From Variovorax sp. CF079 (GTDB lineage: Bacteria; Pseudomonadota; Gammaproteobacteria; Burkholderiales; Burkholderiaceae_C), in the NCBI RefSeq assembly GCF_900101545.1, contig NZ_FMZU01000001.1, positions 408,076-472,075 on the forward strand: a stretch of DNA of 64,000 bases, given 5' to 3'. Made by a program: the position numbers and the translations under genes. The notes under the pieces are model-generated. The model saw only the letters and a list, made by a program, of their open reading frames with translations, was not told the origin of the DNA and did not search any database. Numbering within the stretch: position 1 is the first letter of the stretch; each line of letters starts with the position of its first letter. Of this stretch, positions 46,687 through 60,526 are shown one piece after another.

Positions 46687-47466
46687 TCAATGGTCCTTTG
46701 ATGCGATCTCGCAGCGCACCTGTGCGCGCTCGAGCAGCTCCGGAAAAGGCGGCGGCGGCTCGGCGTCGGTAAAAAGGCAATCGATCTGCGACAGCTTCGC
46801 CAGCTCGATCATGGCAGGGCGGTTGAACTTGCTCGCGTCGGCCGCGAGCCAGACCTCGCGCGCCTGCGCAATGATGGTCTGCGCCACCTTCACCTCGCGC
46901 AGGTCGAAGTCGCGCAGCGTGCCATCGTCCTCGATGCTGGAAACGCCGATCAGCGCGATGTCGACCTTGAACTGGCGGATGAAATCGACCGTCGCCTCGC
47001 CCACGATCGCGCGGTCGCGCAGCCGCACCGAGCCGCCCGCGACGATCACCTCGCAGTTCGGGTTGTCGCTCAGGATGGTCGCGACATTGAGGTTGTTGGT
47101 GATCACGCGCAGCCCGGTGTGGCGCAGCAGCGCCTTCGCGATCGCCTCGGTGGTGGTGCCGATGTTGAGGATCAGCGAACAGTCGTTCGGCACCCGCGCG
47201 GCCACGGCGCGCGCGATGCGCGCCTTGCCTTCGGCATTGAGCGTTTCGCGCTGCTGGTAGCCGATGTTCTCGGTGGTCGAGCTCGGCACCCGCACACCGC
47301 CATGGAAGCGCGTCAGCAGGCCTTCGTCGGCCAGTCGCTGCACGTCGCGGCGCACGGTCTGCAGCGTCACTTCGAGCATCTCGGCCAGCTGTTCGACCGT
47401 GATCGAGCCGCGGGCGCGGACGGTGTTGAGCAGCTTGAGTTGGCGGGGGTTGGAGTTCACTGACAT
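46687..47466 (-). CDS. glpR: DeoR-family regulator of glycerol genes, GlpR-like
   Basis: This 259-residue regulator has an N-terminal helix-turn-helix ([36 protein letters not shown]). The sugar-phosphate-binding domain contains the DeoR signature [17 protein letters not shown] and a later [13 protein letters not shown]. It is divergent from glpD and upstream of glpK. The expected logic is repression of both units, relieved by glycerol 3-phosphate. Confidence 0.9.
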   Translation of the reverse strand: MSVNSNPRQLKLLNTVRARGSITVEQLAEMLEVTLQTVRRDVQRLADEGLLTRFHGGVRVPSSTTENIGYQQRETLNAEGKARIARAVAARVPNDCSLILNIGTTTEAIAKALLRHTGLRVITNNLNVATILSDNPNCEVIVAGGSVRLRDRAIVGEATVDFIRQFKVDIALIGVSSIEDDGTLRDFDLREVKVAQTIIAQAREVWLAADASKFNRPAMIELAKLSQIDCLFTDAEPPPPFPELLERAQVRCEIASKDH

Positions 47467-47496
47467 GGAAGAGAGCGCGGGGCGCGTTACTTTAAA

Positions 47497-47578
47497 GCGA
47501 AAGAAAACGAATGGACTTAAGGGTTAACGCCAAGGAAAATCGCGCATTAAGGAATCAAAATGAAAGAATACGAAAACG
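47497..47578. promoter_or_regulatory. Candidate GlpR operator pair
   Basis: Two near-identical sites lie in the glpR-glpD gap and at the glpD start: GAAAGAAAACGAA (from 47499) and GAAAGAATACGAA (from 47562). They match at 12 of 13 bases. Their 63-base spacing equals about six helical turns, suitable for cooperative or looping repression. Binding is inferred. Confidence 0.55.
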
Positions 47579-49211
47579 CCTCAGGCGAAATAAGTGAACA
47601 AATTCACGGGTCCATCCCTCCGTCCGTTGTGAGCGCCATCCCCCCGTCCACCTCCGCCGCCATCACCGACTGCGACGTGCTCATCGTCGGCGGCGGCATC
47701 AATGGCTGCGGCATCGCGCGCGATCTGGCGGGCCGCGGCTTTCGCGTGCTGCTGTGCGAGAAGGACGATCTCGCGGCGCACACCTCCTCGTCGTCCACCA
47801 AGCTGATCCACGGCGGTCTGCGCTACCTCGAGTACTACGAGTTCTCGCTGGTGCGCAAGGCCTTGCAGGAACGCGAGGTGCTGCTCAAGAGCGCGCCGCA
47901 CATCATGTGGCCGCTGCGTTTCGTGATGCCGCACGATCCCTCCATGCGGCCGGCCTGGATGGTGCGCATCGGCCTCTTCATGTACGACCACCTGGCCAAG
48001 CGCGAGGTGCTGCCGGGCTCGCGCGCTATTGACTTGCGCAGCCACGCGGCCGGCGAGCCGCTCAAGCCGCAGTTCAAACGCGGCTTCGTCTACTCCGACG
48101 GCTGGGTCGATGACGCGCGGCTGGTGGTGCTCAATGCGCTCGATGCGCGCGCCAAGGGGGCCGAGGTGCTGACCCGCACGCGCTGCGTGAGCGCGCGCCG
48201 CGATGTCGATGGCTGGACCGCTCTGCTCGAATCCGCGGGCGGCGCCCAGCGCACCGTGCGCGCGCGCGCCGTGGTCAATGCGGCGGGGCCCTGGGCCGAA
48301 TCCTTCTTGCGCGGCGTGGCCCACGCGGCCAAGGGCGAGGCGTTGGCCACGCGGCACCTGCGGCTGGTCAAGGGCAGCCACATCGTGGTGCCACGCCTCT
48401 TCAAGCACGACCACGCCTACATCTTCCAGAACCCCGACAAGCGGATCATCTTCGCGATTCCCTACCAGGACGATTTCACGCTGATCGGCACCACCGACAT
48501 CGAGCTGAACGGCGACGATCCTGGCGCGGCGCGCATCGGCGCGGACGAGATCGACTACCTCTGCACCCAGGCCAGCCGCTACTTCGAGAAGCCCATCGTG
48601 CCGGCCGACGTGGTCTGGACCTACTCGGGCGTGCGGCCGCTGCTCGACGACGACTCGGGCGACCCCTCGGCCGTCACGCGCGACTACCTGCTCGAAAGCA
48701 ACACCGGTGCCGCACCGCTGCTGTCTGTGTGGGGCGGCAAGATCACGACCTTTCGCAAGCTCGCCGAAGACGCGGCCGACGAGGTGGGCCGGATGCTCGG
48801 CGATGCGCGGCCGGCATGGACCGAAGGCGCCTTTCTCGCGGGCGGCGACCTGTCGGGCTGGATCGGGACCGCCGCGCGGCCCGATGACGATTTCGAACGC
48901 TTCGTGGCAGCGGTTGGCTCGAAGTACCCGTGGCTCGATGCCGCGCTGGCGCGCCGGCTCGCGCGCGCCTACGGCGCCCGCATCTCGAACGTAATCGGCG
49001 ATGCGCAATCGATGGCCGACCTCGGCGCCGCCGTGGCACCCGGCCTGCACGAGCGCGAGCTGCGCTATCTGCACAACGAGGAGTGGGCCTGCAGCGGCGA
49101 CGACGTGCTCTGGCGCCGCTCCAAGCTGGGCCTGCACCTCACGCGCCAGGAGCGCGAGCAGGTCGGTACCTGGATGGAGATCAACACGAGTTCGCAAGAA
49201 GGAATTGCTGC

Positions 49212-49221
<10 letters not shown>
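47560..49221 (+). CDS. glpD: Glycerol-3-phosphate dehydrogenase, aerobic
   Basis: This 553-residue membrane-associated FAD enzyme oxidises glycerol 3-phosphate to dihydroxyacetone phosphate and passes electrons to quinone. FAD-binding motifs are VGGGINGCGIARDLAGRG and the family patch SSSSTKLIHGGLRYLEYYEF. The first 35 residues are a Ser/Pro-rich extension. GGA before the ATG at 47560 supports this start. It overlaps the next gene by 10 bases and leads the glycerol transporter operon. Confidence 0.96.
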
Positions 49222-50288
<1,067 letters not shown>

Positions 50289-50289
50289 C

Positions 50290-51356
50290 ATGGCTCGTAT
50301 CGACCTCGACCTGGCCCATGCCTATCGCCCCAACCCGAGGGAGGACAGCGACTATGCGCTGCTGCCGCTCAAGATGAGCTTTCGCGACGGCGGCGCCTAC
50401 GCCTTGCTCGGCCCCTCGGGCTGCGGCAAGACCACCATGCTCAACATCATCTCGGGCCTGCTCGCGCCCTCGCAGGGCAGCGTGCGCTTCAACGGCCGCG
50501 ACGTGACGCTGGAGACGCCGCAGCAGCGCAACATCGCGCAGGTGTTCCAGTTCCCGGTGATCTACGACACCATGACCGTGGCCGAGAACCTCGCCTTCCC
50601 GCTGCGCAACCGGCAGCTGCCAGCCGAGCAGATCAAGAGGCGGGTGGGCGAGATCGCCGAGATGCTCGACATGAGCGGTCAGCTCAACCAGCGCGCCGCC
50701 AACCTCGCGGCCGATGCCAAGCAGAAGATCTCGCTCGGCCGCGGGCTGGTGCGCAGCGACGTGTCGGCGGTGCTCTTCGACGAGCCGCTGACCGTGATCG
50801 ATCCGCACCTCAAGTGGCAGCTGCGGCGCAAGCTCAAGCAGATCCACCGCGAGCTCAAGCTCACGCTGATCTACGTCACGCACGACCAGGTCGAGGCGCT
50901 GACCTTCGCCGAAGAGGTGGTCGTCATGACGCGCGGCAAGGCGGTGCAGGTGGGCAGCGCCGAGGCGCTGTTCGAGCGGCCGGCCCACACCTTCGTCGGC
51001 CACTTCATCGGTTCGCCGGGCATGAACTTCCTGCCGGCGCAGTGCGCTGGCGGCGTGCTGGAGATCGCGGGCAACCGGCTCGCGCTGCCGCGGGCGCTGC
51101 CCGACGGCGCGCTCAAGCTCGGCATCCGGCCCGAATACCTCGCGCTGGCCGAACTCCAGTCGCCCGGCGCATTGAGGGCCACGGTCACGCAGTTGCAGGA
51201 CGTCGGGACGCACCAGATGCTCAGCGCACAGATCGGCGAGAGCGTGCTCAAGGCCCGGCTGCATTCCGATGCGCAGGTGCCGTCGGTCGGCGAGCCGGTC
51301 TGGCTCAAGGTGGTGGACAAGCACACCTGCTATTACCGCGATGAGGAGCTGGTCGC

Positions 51357-51360
<4 letters not shown>
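50290..51360 (+). CDS. glpT: Glycerol ABC importer ATPase GlpT
   Basis: The 356-residue ATPase has Walker A GPSGCGKTT (residues 41-49), Walker B VLFDEPLTVID and the switch His in YVTHDQ (about 198). The signature is degenerate: LSGGQ is replaced by LAADA at about 139-143. Together with GlpS this leaves one canonical and one degenerate ATP site. It starts two bases after the glpS stop and overlaps the first permease. The name does not refer to the unrelated E. coli GlpT permease. Confidence 0.9.
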
Positions 51361-52243
<883 letters not shown>

Positions 52244-52247
<4 letters not shown>

Positions 52248-53056
52248 ACGAACGCCGCTTCCGCAAGCGCAGCGTCTTCCTGCTGCTCTACATCCTGTTC
52301 GCGCTCCTGCCCATCTACTGGATGGTCAACATGAGCTTCAAGACCAACGAGGAGATTCTTTCGAGCTTCTCTTTCTTCCCCCAGCAGTTCACCTGGGCCA
52401 ACTACGCGCGCATCTTCACCGACGAATCGTGGTACTCGGGCTACATCAACAGCCTGATCTACGTCGGCATCAACACGGTGATCTCGCTCACGGTCGCGTT
52501 GCCGGCGGCCTATGCCTTCTCGCGCTATTCCTTCCTCGGCGACAAGCACGTGTTCTTCTGGCTGCTCACCAACCGCATGACGCCGCCGGCCGTGTTCCTC
52601 TTGCCCTTCTTCCAGCTCTACACCACGGTCGGGCTGATGGACACGCATCTGGGCGTGGCGCTGGCGCACCTGCTCTTCAACGTGCCGCTGGCGGTGTGGA
52701 TCCTGGAAGGCTTCATGAGCGGCATTCCGCGCGAGATCGACGAGACGGCCTACATCGACGGCTATTCCTTCCCGCGCTTCTTCCTCACCATCTTCCTGCC
52801 GCTGATCAAGGCCGGCGTCGGCGTCGCGGCCTTCTTCTGCTTCATGTTCAGCTGGGTCGAGCTGCTGCTGGCCCGCACGCTGACCAGCGTGAATGCCAAG
52901 CCGATCGTGGCCACGATGACGCGCACGGTGAGCGCCTCGGGCATGGACTGGGCCACCTTGGCGGCCGCGGGCGTGCTGACCATCGTGCCGGGCGCGATCG
53001 TGATCTGGTTCGTGCGCCACTACATCGCCAAGGGCTTCGCGATGGGACGCGTCTAA
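52244..53056 (+). CDS. glpQ: Glycerol ABC importer permease GlpQ
   Basis: This 270-residue permease of the MalG/UgpE type starts with the typical YILFALLPIYWMVNMSFKTNEE. Its coupling loop is IPREIDETAYIDGYSFPRFFLTIFLPLIKAG. It completes the membrane channel with GlpP. The name here is not the E. coli glycerophosphodiesterase GlpQ. Confidence 0.92.
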
Positions 53057-53068
53057 GGAGACTGAAAA

Positions 53069-53377
53069 ATGTTCGAGTGGATGGTCTGGACCACGCCGGT
53101 GGCCGTTTTCTTCAGCTGCATCGCACTGATGCTGGTCGGCATGACCGTGTGGGAATTCAAGTCGCCGACCACCCTGCGCCGCGGTTGGCTGCCGATGGAA
53201 ACCACGCGCGGCGACCGGCTCTTCATCGGGCTGCTCATCGCGGCCTACATCAATCTGGCCTTCATCGGCCTGGCCGGCCTGTTCCAGGAGTGGTTCAGCC
53301 TGGAGGTCGAACCGTCGATCTGGATCAGCTTCGTGCTGTCGATGCTCGCGCTGGCGCTGATCATGCGCAAGGGCTGA
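53069..53377 (+). CDS. glpU: Small membrane protein GlpU (DUF2160)
   Basis: This 102-residue protein has three hydrophobic helices (about 7-27, 50-70, 80-98). AAGGAGA precedes its ATG at 53069. The DUF2160 layout and its position between permease and binding protein fit GlpU of the glycerol operon. It may assist assembly of the importer, but its role is unproven. Confidence 0.85.
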   Translation: MFEWMVWTTPVAVFFSCIALMLVGMTVWEFKSPTTLRRGWLPMETTRGDRLFIGLLIAAYINLAFIGLAGLFQEWFSLEVEPSIWISFVLSMLALALIMRKG

Positions 53378-53465
53378 CGGCAATCGCTTTCTTCAGCTGT
53401 CCGGCTCTTCGCTTTCCCGGGGCCGGGATCTGCACAACACCGGGAAGCACCATGAGGAGACATCC

Positions 53466-55196
<1,731 letters not shown>

Positions 55197-55215
55197 GCGC
55201 CTGAAGCGCAAGTCG

Positions 55216-55249
55216 AGGGCTGCTGTGCGATGGCGCAGCAGCCCTTTTT
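55216..55249 (+). terminator. Intrinsic terminator of the glycerol operon
   Basis: GGGCTGCTG and CAGCAGCCC form a 9-bp stem with a 10-base loop, followed by five T residues, 20 bases after the glpV stop. Confidence 0.92.
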
Positions 55250-55285
55250 GCTTTGGGGTCGACCGCGCTTTGCTAGCCTCGCGCG

Positions 55286-55843
55286 ATGCCTGGAAGACGC
55301 GAATTCATCCTGCTTGCAGCGGCACTTCTGGGCCGTTCCCATGCCCAGACGGGTGCCGATGCGATGGCCGAGCGCCTGCGTGCCGGCCGGTGCGCGCTGC
55401 TGTGGCGCCACGCGCAGACGACGCAGGGCGTCGGCGATCCGCCCGGCTTCAGGCTGGACCAGTGCAGCACGCAGCGCAACCTGAGCGAGGCGGGCCGTAC
55501 GCAGGCCCGCGCGGCGGGCGAGTGGTTGCGTGCCCGCGGCCTCGCACCGGGCGCCGTGCGTTCCAGCGCGTGGTGCCGCTGCAAGGACACGGCGGACCTG
55601 GCCTTCGGTGCCCATTCCCTGTGGGCGCCTCTCAACTCGACCTTCGGCAGCACTGAGATCTCGGCCAACAACCGGCAACTCCTGCTCGACGGACTGGCGC
55701 GCATTCCGGCCGGTACTTTCGAGGTCTGGGTTACGCACCAGGTCAACATCACGGCCTTCACCGGCGAGTCGGTGGCGATGGGCGACGCGGTGGTCGTCGA
55801 TCGCGCGGCCAAGGTCGTGGCACGCGGCGGCTTTGGCGGCTGA
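55286..55843 (+). CDS. Exported histidine phosphatase family protein
   Basis: This 185-residue protein has a short signal peptide (to about HAQTG) and the phosphohistidine motif in LLWRHAQTT (the classical RHG is RHA here). The second His is in WVTHQVNITAFTGES, and the Arg in RSSAWCRC fits the pocket. It is likely a periplasmic phosphatase; substrate unknown. Its stop directly abuts the stop of the converging HD-domain gene. Confidence 0.8.
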   Translation: MPGRREFILLAAALLGRSHAQTGADAMAERLRAGRCALLWRHAQTTQGVGDPPGFRLDQCSTQRNLSEAGRTQARAAGEWLRARGLAPGAVRSSAWCRCKDTADLAFGAHSLWAPLNSTFGSTEISANNRQLLLDGLARIPAGTFEVWVTHQVNITAFTGESVAMGDAVVVDRAAKVVARGGFGG

Positions 55844-56461
55844 TCAGCCGATCGCTTGCTGCAGATTGATGCGCGCCTGGGCTTCCAGCTTCGCCCGGAT
55901 CGATGCGCTGAGATAGAGCGGATCGCGCGCCAGGAAGCGGCCGAGAATTTCACGCCGTCGCAGCTCGAAGACGTCGGGCGGCACATGTGCGTACTCGGCG
56001 CGGATCTGCCGCTCGTACTCGGCAAAGCGCGCGGCAGGCGCGCCGAGGATCGAGAGGTCGATGTCGACCAGCAACTGTGCATCGGCATCTTCGGGCTGTG
56101 CGTGGTGGCGCGTGGCCATCACCAGCGCATGGACGCGCCGGGCCGCATCGCCCGCGACGCCGGCGGCCAGCAGCGCGGCTTGCGCCCAGTCGGCGCTTCG
56201 CGCCTCGTTGTCGCGCCGGTGCACGTCATAGATCGCGTCGTGGAACCACAGCGCGAGCGCGATCTCGGCCGGGCGCTCTGCATGGCTGCGTTCGCGCGCG
56301 AGACCGGCCAGGCATTCGTCCAGGTGCTGCAGCGTGTGGTAGGCGCGATGCGGCTCGCTGTAGTGCGCCAGCAGCTTGGCCAGCAGCACCTCGTCGGGCG
56401 CAGCGACGCCGAGGTCGCGCCAGGCATCGATCCACGAGGCGCGCCGCACGCCGGCGTCCAT
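55844..56461 (-). CDS. HD-domain metal-dependent hydrolase
   Basis: This 205-residue protein has the HD motifs YHTLQHLDECL, ALWFHDAIYD and a later ATRHHAQPED with LVDIDLSILG. It matches small predicted metal-dependent phosphohydrolases often misnamed after NMDA receptor subunits. Start ATG at 56461 is preferred. It begins two bases after the mltB stop, so it shares that transcript. Confidence 0.83.
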   Translation of the reverse strand: MDAGVRRASWIDAWRDLGVAAPDEVLLAKLLAHYSEPHRAYHTLQHLDECLAGLARERSHAERPAEIALALWFHDAIYDVHRRDNEARSADWAQAALLAAGVAGDAARRVHALVMATRHHAQPEDADAQLLVDIDLSILGAPAARFAEYERQIRAEYAHVPPDVFELRRREILGRFLARDPLYLSASIRAKLEAQARINLQQAIG

Positions 56462-56463
56462 GG

Positions 56464-57513
56464 CTACTGTCCCATCGCGGTGCGGACTTCGCGGCCGAGA
56501 TCGATCACCGACATCGCGTAGTAACTGCTCCAGTTGTAGCGCGTGATCACGTAGAAGTTCTGCGTGCCGGCCACGTAGTTCGGCGCGTCGGCACCGTTCT
56601 GCAGCTCGATCAGCGCGAGCAGGCCCTTGTGCGTGAGCGCCTCGCCTTCGAGCACGGCGCCGCCGGCCACGAACGCGTCGGCGCTGAAGCTGGGCAGGAT
56701 GTCGGGCGCCATCAGCACATCCTTTTTGAGCCGCGCCTCGTCGAAGCCGACCGGGTAGATCGGCGGCATGCCCGGCTGCCAGCCGAAGGCCCTGAAATAG
56801 CTGGCCACCGAACCGATCACGTCGGCCGGGTTGTTGACCAGGTCGATGCGGCCGTCGCCGTCGAAGTCGGTCGCGTACTTGGCGATGCTGCTCGGCATGA
56901 ACTGCGGCATGCCCATCGCGCCCGCATAGCTGCCGACCGGCATCATCGGATCTTCCGCGGTGCGGCTTTCGATGCTGAGAAAGCTTTCGAGCTCGCCGCG
57001 GAAGAAGGCCTGGCGCTCGGCCGCGCGCGGATGGCCTTGGGGGAAATCGAAAGCCAGCGTGGCCAGCGCATCGATGACTCGGAAGTTGCCCATGTTGCGG
57101 CCGTAGATGGTCTCGACGCCGACGATGCCGACGATGATCTCGGGCGGCACGCCGTACTCGGCTTCGGCGCGCGCCAGCGTGTCGGCATTGGCGCGCCAGA
57201 AGCGCACGCCGGCCGCGATGCGGATCGGGTCGATGAAGCGGCTGCGGTAGACGCGCCAGTTCTTCGCCGTGCCCCTGGGTGCCGGCAGCATCAGGCGCGG
57301 CACGTTGGGCAGCAGCCGTGCGTTGCCGATGGTCGCGCGCACCCATTTGCGATCGAGGTTGCGCCGTTCGGCCACGTCGTCGGCGAACTGCATCGCGTCG
57401 TCGCGCGTGGCATAGGGCGTCTCGCCGCGCACGGTTTTCTGAGCCGATGCGGGGGTCGGGGCGGTCAGCAGGAGGAGGGCCAGCGGAAGAGCGGTCGAAA
57501 GAAGGAGGCGCAT
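56464..57513 (-). CDS. mltB: Membrane-bound lytic murein transglycosylase B
   Basis: The 349-residue periplasmic enzyme cleaves peptidoglycan glycan strands. It has a signal peptide cut near ASAQ (24), with no lipobox Cys, so it is soluble (SltB-like). The catalytic Glu134 is in GIVGVETIYGRNMG, followed by the family sequences GAMGMPQFMPSSIAKYA and DFDGDGRIDL. It is 50 bases downstream of the TgpA-like gene on the same strand. Confidence 0.93.
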   Translation of the reverse strand: MRLLLSTALPLALLLLTAPTPASAQKTVRGETPYATRDDAMQFADDVAERRNLDRKWVRATIGNARLLPNVPRLMLPAPRGTAKNWRVYRSRFIDPIRIAAGVRFWRANADTLARAEAEYGVPPEIIVGIVGVETIYGRNMGNFRVIDALATLAFDFPQGHPRAAERQAFFRGELESFLSIESRTAEDPMMPVGSYAGAMGMPQFMPSSIAKYATDFDGDGRIDLVNNPADVIGSVASYFRAFGWQPGMPPIYPVGFDEARLKKDVLMAPDILPSFSADAFVAGGAVLEGEALTHKGLLALIELQNGADAPNYVAGTQNFYVITRYNWSSYYAMSVIDLGREVRTAMGQ

Positions 57514-57566
57514 GGCCTCGATTGTGCCGCCCGTGCCCGGCGCGCTCGTGCGGGACACATGTGGTT

Positions 57567-59558
57567 TCAGCGCGGCCAGGCCAGGCGGCGGAACTCGGCC
57601 TTGAGCGCGGCCAGCGCCGGCCCGGGCGTTCTGGCGTAGCGCTGCGCCTCGAGCTTGAGCAGCCAGTCCGCAGCCGCCTGCGCGCCGGCGCCGAAGCGTT
57701 CGGCCAGCCGGGCCGCCATCTGGCGCGGCGGCATCGCGTCGGGCACCTCGATGCCTGCCTTCTTCATGCGTGCACGGGCCTGGCCGAGCAGGCGCAGCCA
57801 CGGGTCGTGCTGGCTGCGTTCCCACAGCGTCCAGCCGGCGCCCGCCAGGCTGGCCACGACCAGCAGCACGAGCAGCACGGTCGCCAGGTCCTGCAGGCTC
57901 GGCGCTTCGAAGCCCAGGTTCTTGAGCAGGTCGAGCTGCCGGCTCTGCGTGTAGTTGAGCACCCACTGGTTCCAGCCGTTGTTGACCGCTTCCCAGGCGG
58001 CGCGCAGGTTCTGCGCCAGCGTGGGGCTCATCCCGTTGATCGCGCCGGCGAAGAGGCCCGGCTGCGGCGCGAGGCGCTGGAACTGGCCGACGCGGTCCGG
58101 CGAGACGGCGCCGGTCGGATCGACGCGTATCCAGCCCGCGCCTTCCTGCCACACCTCGGCCCAGGCGTGCGCATCGCTGTGGCGCAGCGTCCAGAAGTTG
58201 TCGACGCCGTTGATCTCGCCGCCCTGGTAGCCGGTGACGATGCGCGCGGGGATGTCGAGCGCGCGCATCAGCACCACGAAGGCCGAGGCGATGTGTTCGC
58301 AGAAGCCGGCTTTCCTGTCGAACCAGAACTCGTCGGCGGTGTCGTTGCCGTAGACACCGGGTTCGAGCGTGTAGCTGTAGCCCCCCGTGCGCAGCCGTTG
58401 CAGTGCGGCCTGCACGAAGGCTGGCGTGGCCGCGCCGGCGAGGGCCGGGTCGCGCTTCATCTGCGCGGCCAGTTCGGCCGTGCGCGGGTTCGAGCCCGGA
58501 GGCAACGCCACGTAGGGTTGCAACGCGGCCGTGCGGCGCTGCGGGCCGCTCTGGAACTGCGTGAAGCTCTGGGTGCGGTAGCGCACCAGGTCGCCGATCG
58601 GCCGGTTCGCGACCCATTGCAGCTCGGGCGTGCCGAACAGTTCGTAACCCGGCAACTCCGGCTTGGCCGGCGCGGCATCGAGCGTCAGCAGCCAGGGGCG
58701 GTTGCTGGGCTCCAGCGTGACTTCGTAGCCGATGGCGTCCCCGCGCACACGCAGGTTCTGCGGCAGGAAGCCGCGCGAGAAGAACGGCGGCGATGTCCAT
58801 TCGCGGCCATCGAACTGCGACAGCACCGGGCCGCGAAAGTACAGGTCGCGCTGCGCCGGGATGCGGTTGCCGTCGAACCTGATGCGCGCCGCGATGCCAT
58901 CGTCGAGCGCGAGCTGCGCGATGCTGCCCACGCGCATCGTGTTCGACAGGCCGGTGCGGCCGGTCATCGCGTCGTTGGGCGTGCCCCAGAGCGGCGCCAT
59001 GCGCGGGAACAGCAGGAACAGCACCAGCATGATCGGTGCGCCGAGCAGCGCCATCCAGCCCGCGGTGCGCGCCGCCTGCATGAGCGGCGGCTTGCCGACC
59101 GGCATGTGGGCGTTGACCAGCGCGGTCAGGAGGCCCAGCAGTGCCAGCAGCATCGCGAAGGCGGTGGGCAGCGACTGCGAGTAGAAGAAGTTCGTGAGCA
59201 TCGTGAAGAAGCCCAGGAAGAAGATCACGAAGGCATCGCGCCTGGCACGCAGCTCCAGCGTCTTGAGCGCAAGGAGGATCACGATCAGCGTGACCCCGGC
59301 GTCGCGGCCCAGCAGCGTGCGATGCGTGGCGTAGGTGGCGACCAGCGTGACCGCGAGCAGGCCGGCGCGCCACCATCTGCTGGGCAGCGGCTTGGCCTGC
59401 ACGGCCAGGACGCCGCGCCAGAACAGGACGATGGCAGTGAGGGTGCTGCACCACCAGGGCAGATTCGGGACCTGGGGCAGCAGGATGAGCGCGATCACGC
59501 CGAGCAGGAAGAGGGTGTCTCTGGCTTCCCGGGGCAGCGATTGGAGCTTGGTCAACAT
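57567..59558 (-). CDS. TgpA-like membrane transglutaminase (DUF3488/DUF4129 type)
   Basis: This 663-residue protein has about six N-terminal transmembrane helices, then a periplasmic transglutaminase domain. Catalytic residues are C420 (AGFCEHIAS), the His in SDAHAWAEVW and the Asp in RVDPTGA. A further C-terminal helix (about 555-573) follows, then a cytoplasmic tail. It overlaps the DUF58 gene by seven bases and belongs to the MoxR-DUF58-TgpA operon. Confidence 0.92.
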   Translation of the reverse strand: MLTKLQSLPREARDTLFLLGVIALILLPQVPNLPWWCSTLTAIVLFWRGVLAVQAKPLPSRWWRAGLLAVTLVATYATHRTLLGRDAGVTLIVILLALKTLELRARRDAFVIFFLGFFTMLTNFFYSQSLPTAFAMLLALLGLLTALVNAHMPVGKPPLMQAARTAGWMALLGAPIMLVLFLLFPRMAPLWGTPNDAMTGRTGLSNTMRVGSIAQLALDDGIAARIRFDGNRIPAQRDLYFRGPVLSQFDGREWTSPPFFSRGFLPQNLRVRGDAIGYEVTLEPSNRPWLLTLDAAPAKPELPGYELFGTPELQWVANRPIGDLVRYRTQSFTQFQSGPQRRTAALQPYVALPPGSNPRTAELAAQMKRDPALAGAATPAFVQAALQRLRTGGYSYTLEPGVYGNDTADEFWFDRKAGFCEHIASAFVVLMRALDIPARIVTGYQGGEINGVDNFWTLRHSDAHAWAEVWQEGAGWIRVDPTGAVSPDRVGQFQRLAPQPGLFAGAINGMSPTLAQNLRAAWEAVNNGWNQWVLNYTQSRQLDLLKNLGFEAPSLQDLATVLLVLLVVASLAGAGWTLWERSQHDPWLRLLGQARARMKKAGIEVPDAMPPRQMAARLAERFGAGAQAAADWLLKLEAQRYARTPGPALAALKAEFRRLAWPR

Positions 59559-60526
59559 AAAGCCAGCACCTCCAGGCACCGCCGCTTGTGCGCCTCCCCC
59601 TGAGAAGGCGCAACCACCTTGCCGCCCACCCGCAACCCGTAATCCACGCCCAACCGGTCCGCCATCAGCACCCACGCGCAAAGCCGCGACAGCCGCGCTT
59701 CCCAACCGGGCAGGCCGGCAGATTGCGCGTCCAGCCACAGCTCCTGCCGCTGCGCCTGCTGCGTGTCGCGGCTCACGAGTTCTTCCGAGCCCGTGGCCTG
59801 CGCCCGCGCCGCGCGCTTCCACACCACGAGCTTCAGCGGGTCCCCGCGCCGATATGCGCGCACCCCGTCGTACTCGCCGGCCACGTTCGCGCGCAGCATC
59901 GACGCCGCCGCCTGCCCGGCCAGGGGTTCGCCGGGCGGCAGCGGCGGCGGGTTCGGCTCGGGGGCCGGGTAGACCAGCACCTGCGAGGCCGGCCGCCACA
60001 CCGTCCAGACGCGAAAGGTGCCCAGCGGAAAACGGGTTTCGGCCGTGAGCGTCGGCACCGGATGCAGACCGCGGCGTTCGGGCTTGAAGGCGACCTCGAC
60101 CGTTGCGCTGCCCTCGGCCGGCACGTCGCTCCACGACCATTGCCCGCTGTGACGCACGGCCAGTCCGATGCCGTAGCGCGTGCTGCGCCGGGCGTTGTGC
60201 AGCACCACGCGGAACACGGCGGCCGCACTCGCATAGCGCGGATCGGGCGTCATCAGGCGCAGCGCGAGCCCGCGCAGGGTGGCATGGCACACATACATGC
60301 CGACCGCCACGCTGCCGGCCAGCAGGAAGGTCAGCAGATAGCCGAGGTTGAGCTGGTAGTTGATCGACGCGATCAGCAGCAGCAGCAGCGTGGCGCCCAG
60401 CATCCAGCCCGCGGGCGTCGGCACGATATAGACGTTGCGCTGCGTGAGCTCGAGCGTGTCCGAAGGCGGCCGGCGCGAGAGAAACCAGCCGTCGATGCGC
60501 GAGCGAAGCGGCGCCAGCAGTTTCAC
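59552..60526 (-). CDS. DUF58 domain protein
   Basis: This 324-residue protein has two N-terminal membrane segments (about 38-75) and a DUF58/von Willebrand-like domain, with the typical RANVAGEYDGVRAYRRGDPLKLVVWKRAARA. It lies between MoxR and TgpA with overlaps at both ends, the classic order. It probably links the ATPase to the membrane transglutaminase. Confidence 0.93.
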   Translation of the reverse strand: MKLLAPLRSRIDGWFLSRRPPSDTLELTQRNVYIVPTPAGWMLGATLLLLLIASINYQLNLGYLLTFLLAGSVAVGMYVCHATLRGLALRLMTPDPRYASAAAVFRVVLHNARRSTRYGIGLAVRHSGQWSWSDVPAEGSATVEVAFKPERRGLHPVPTLTAETRFPLGTFRVWTVWRPASQVLVYPAPEPNPPPLPPGEPLAGQAAASMLRANVAGEYDGVRAYRRGDPLKLVVWKRAARAQATGSEELVSRDTQQAQRQELWLDAQSAGLPGWEARLSRLCAWVLMADRLGVDYGLRVGGKVVAPSQGEAHKRRCLEVLALC

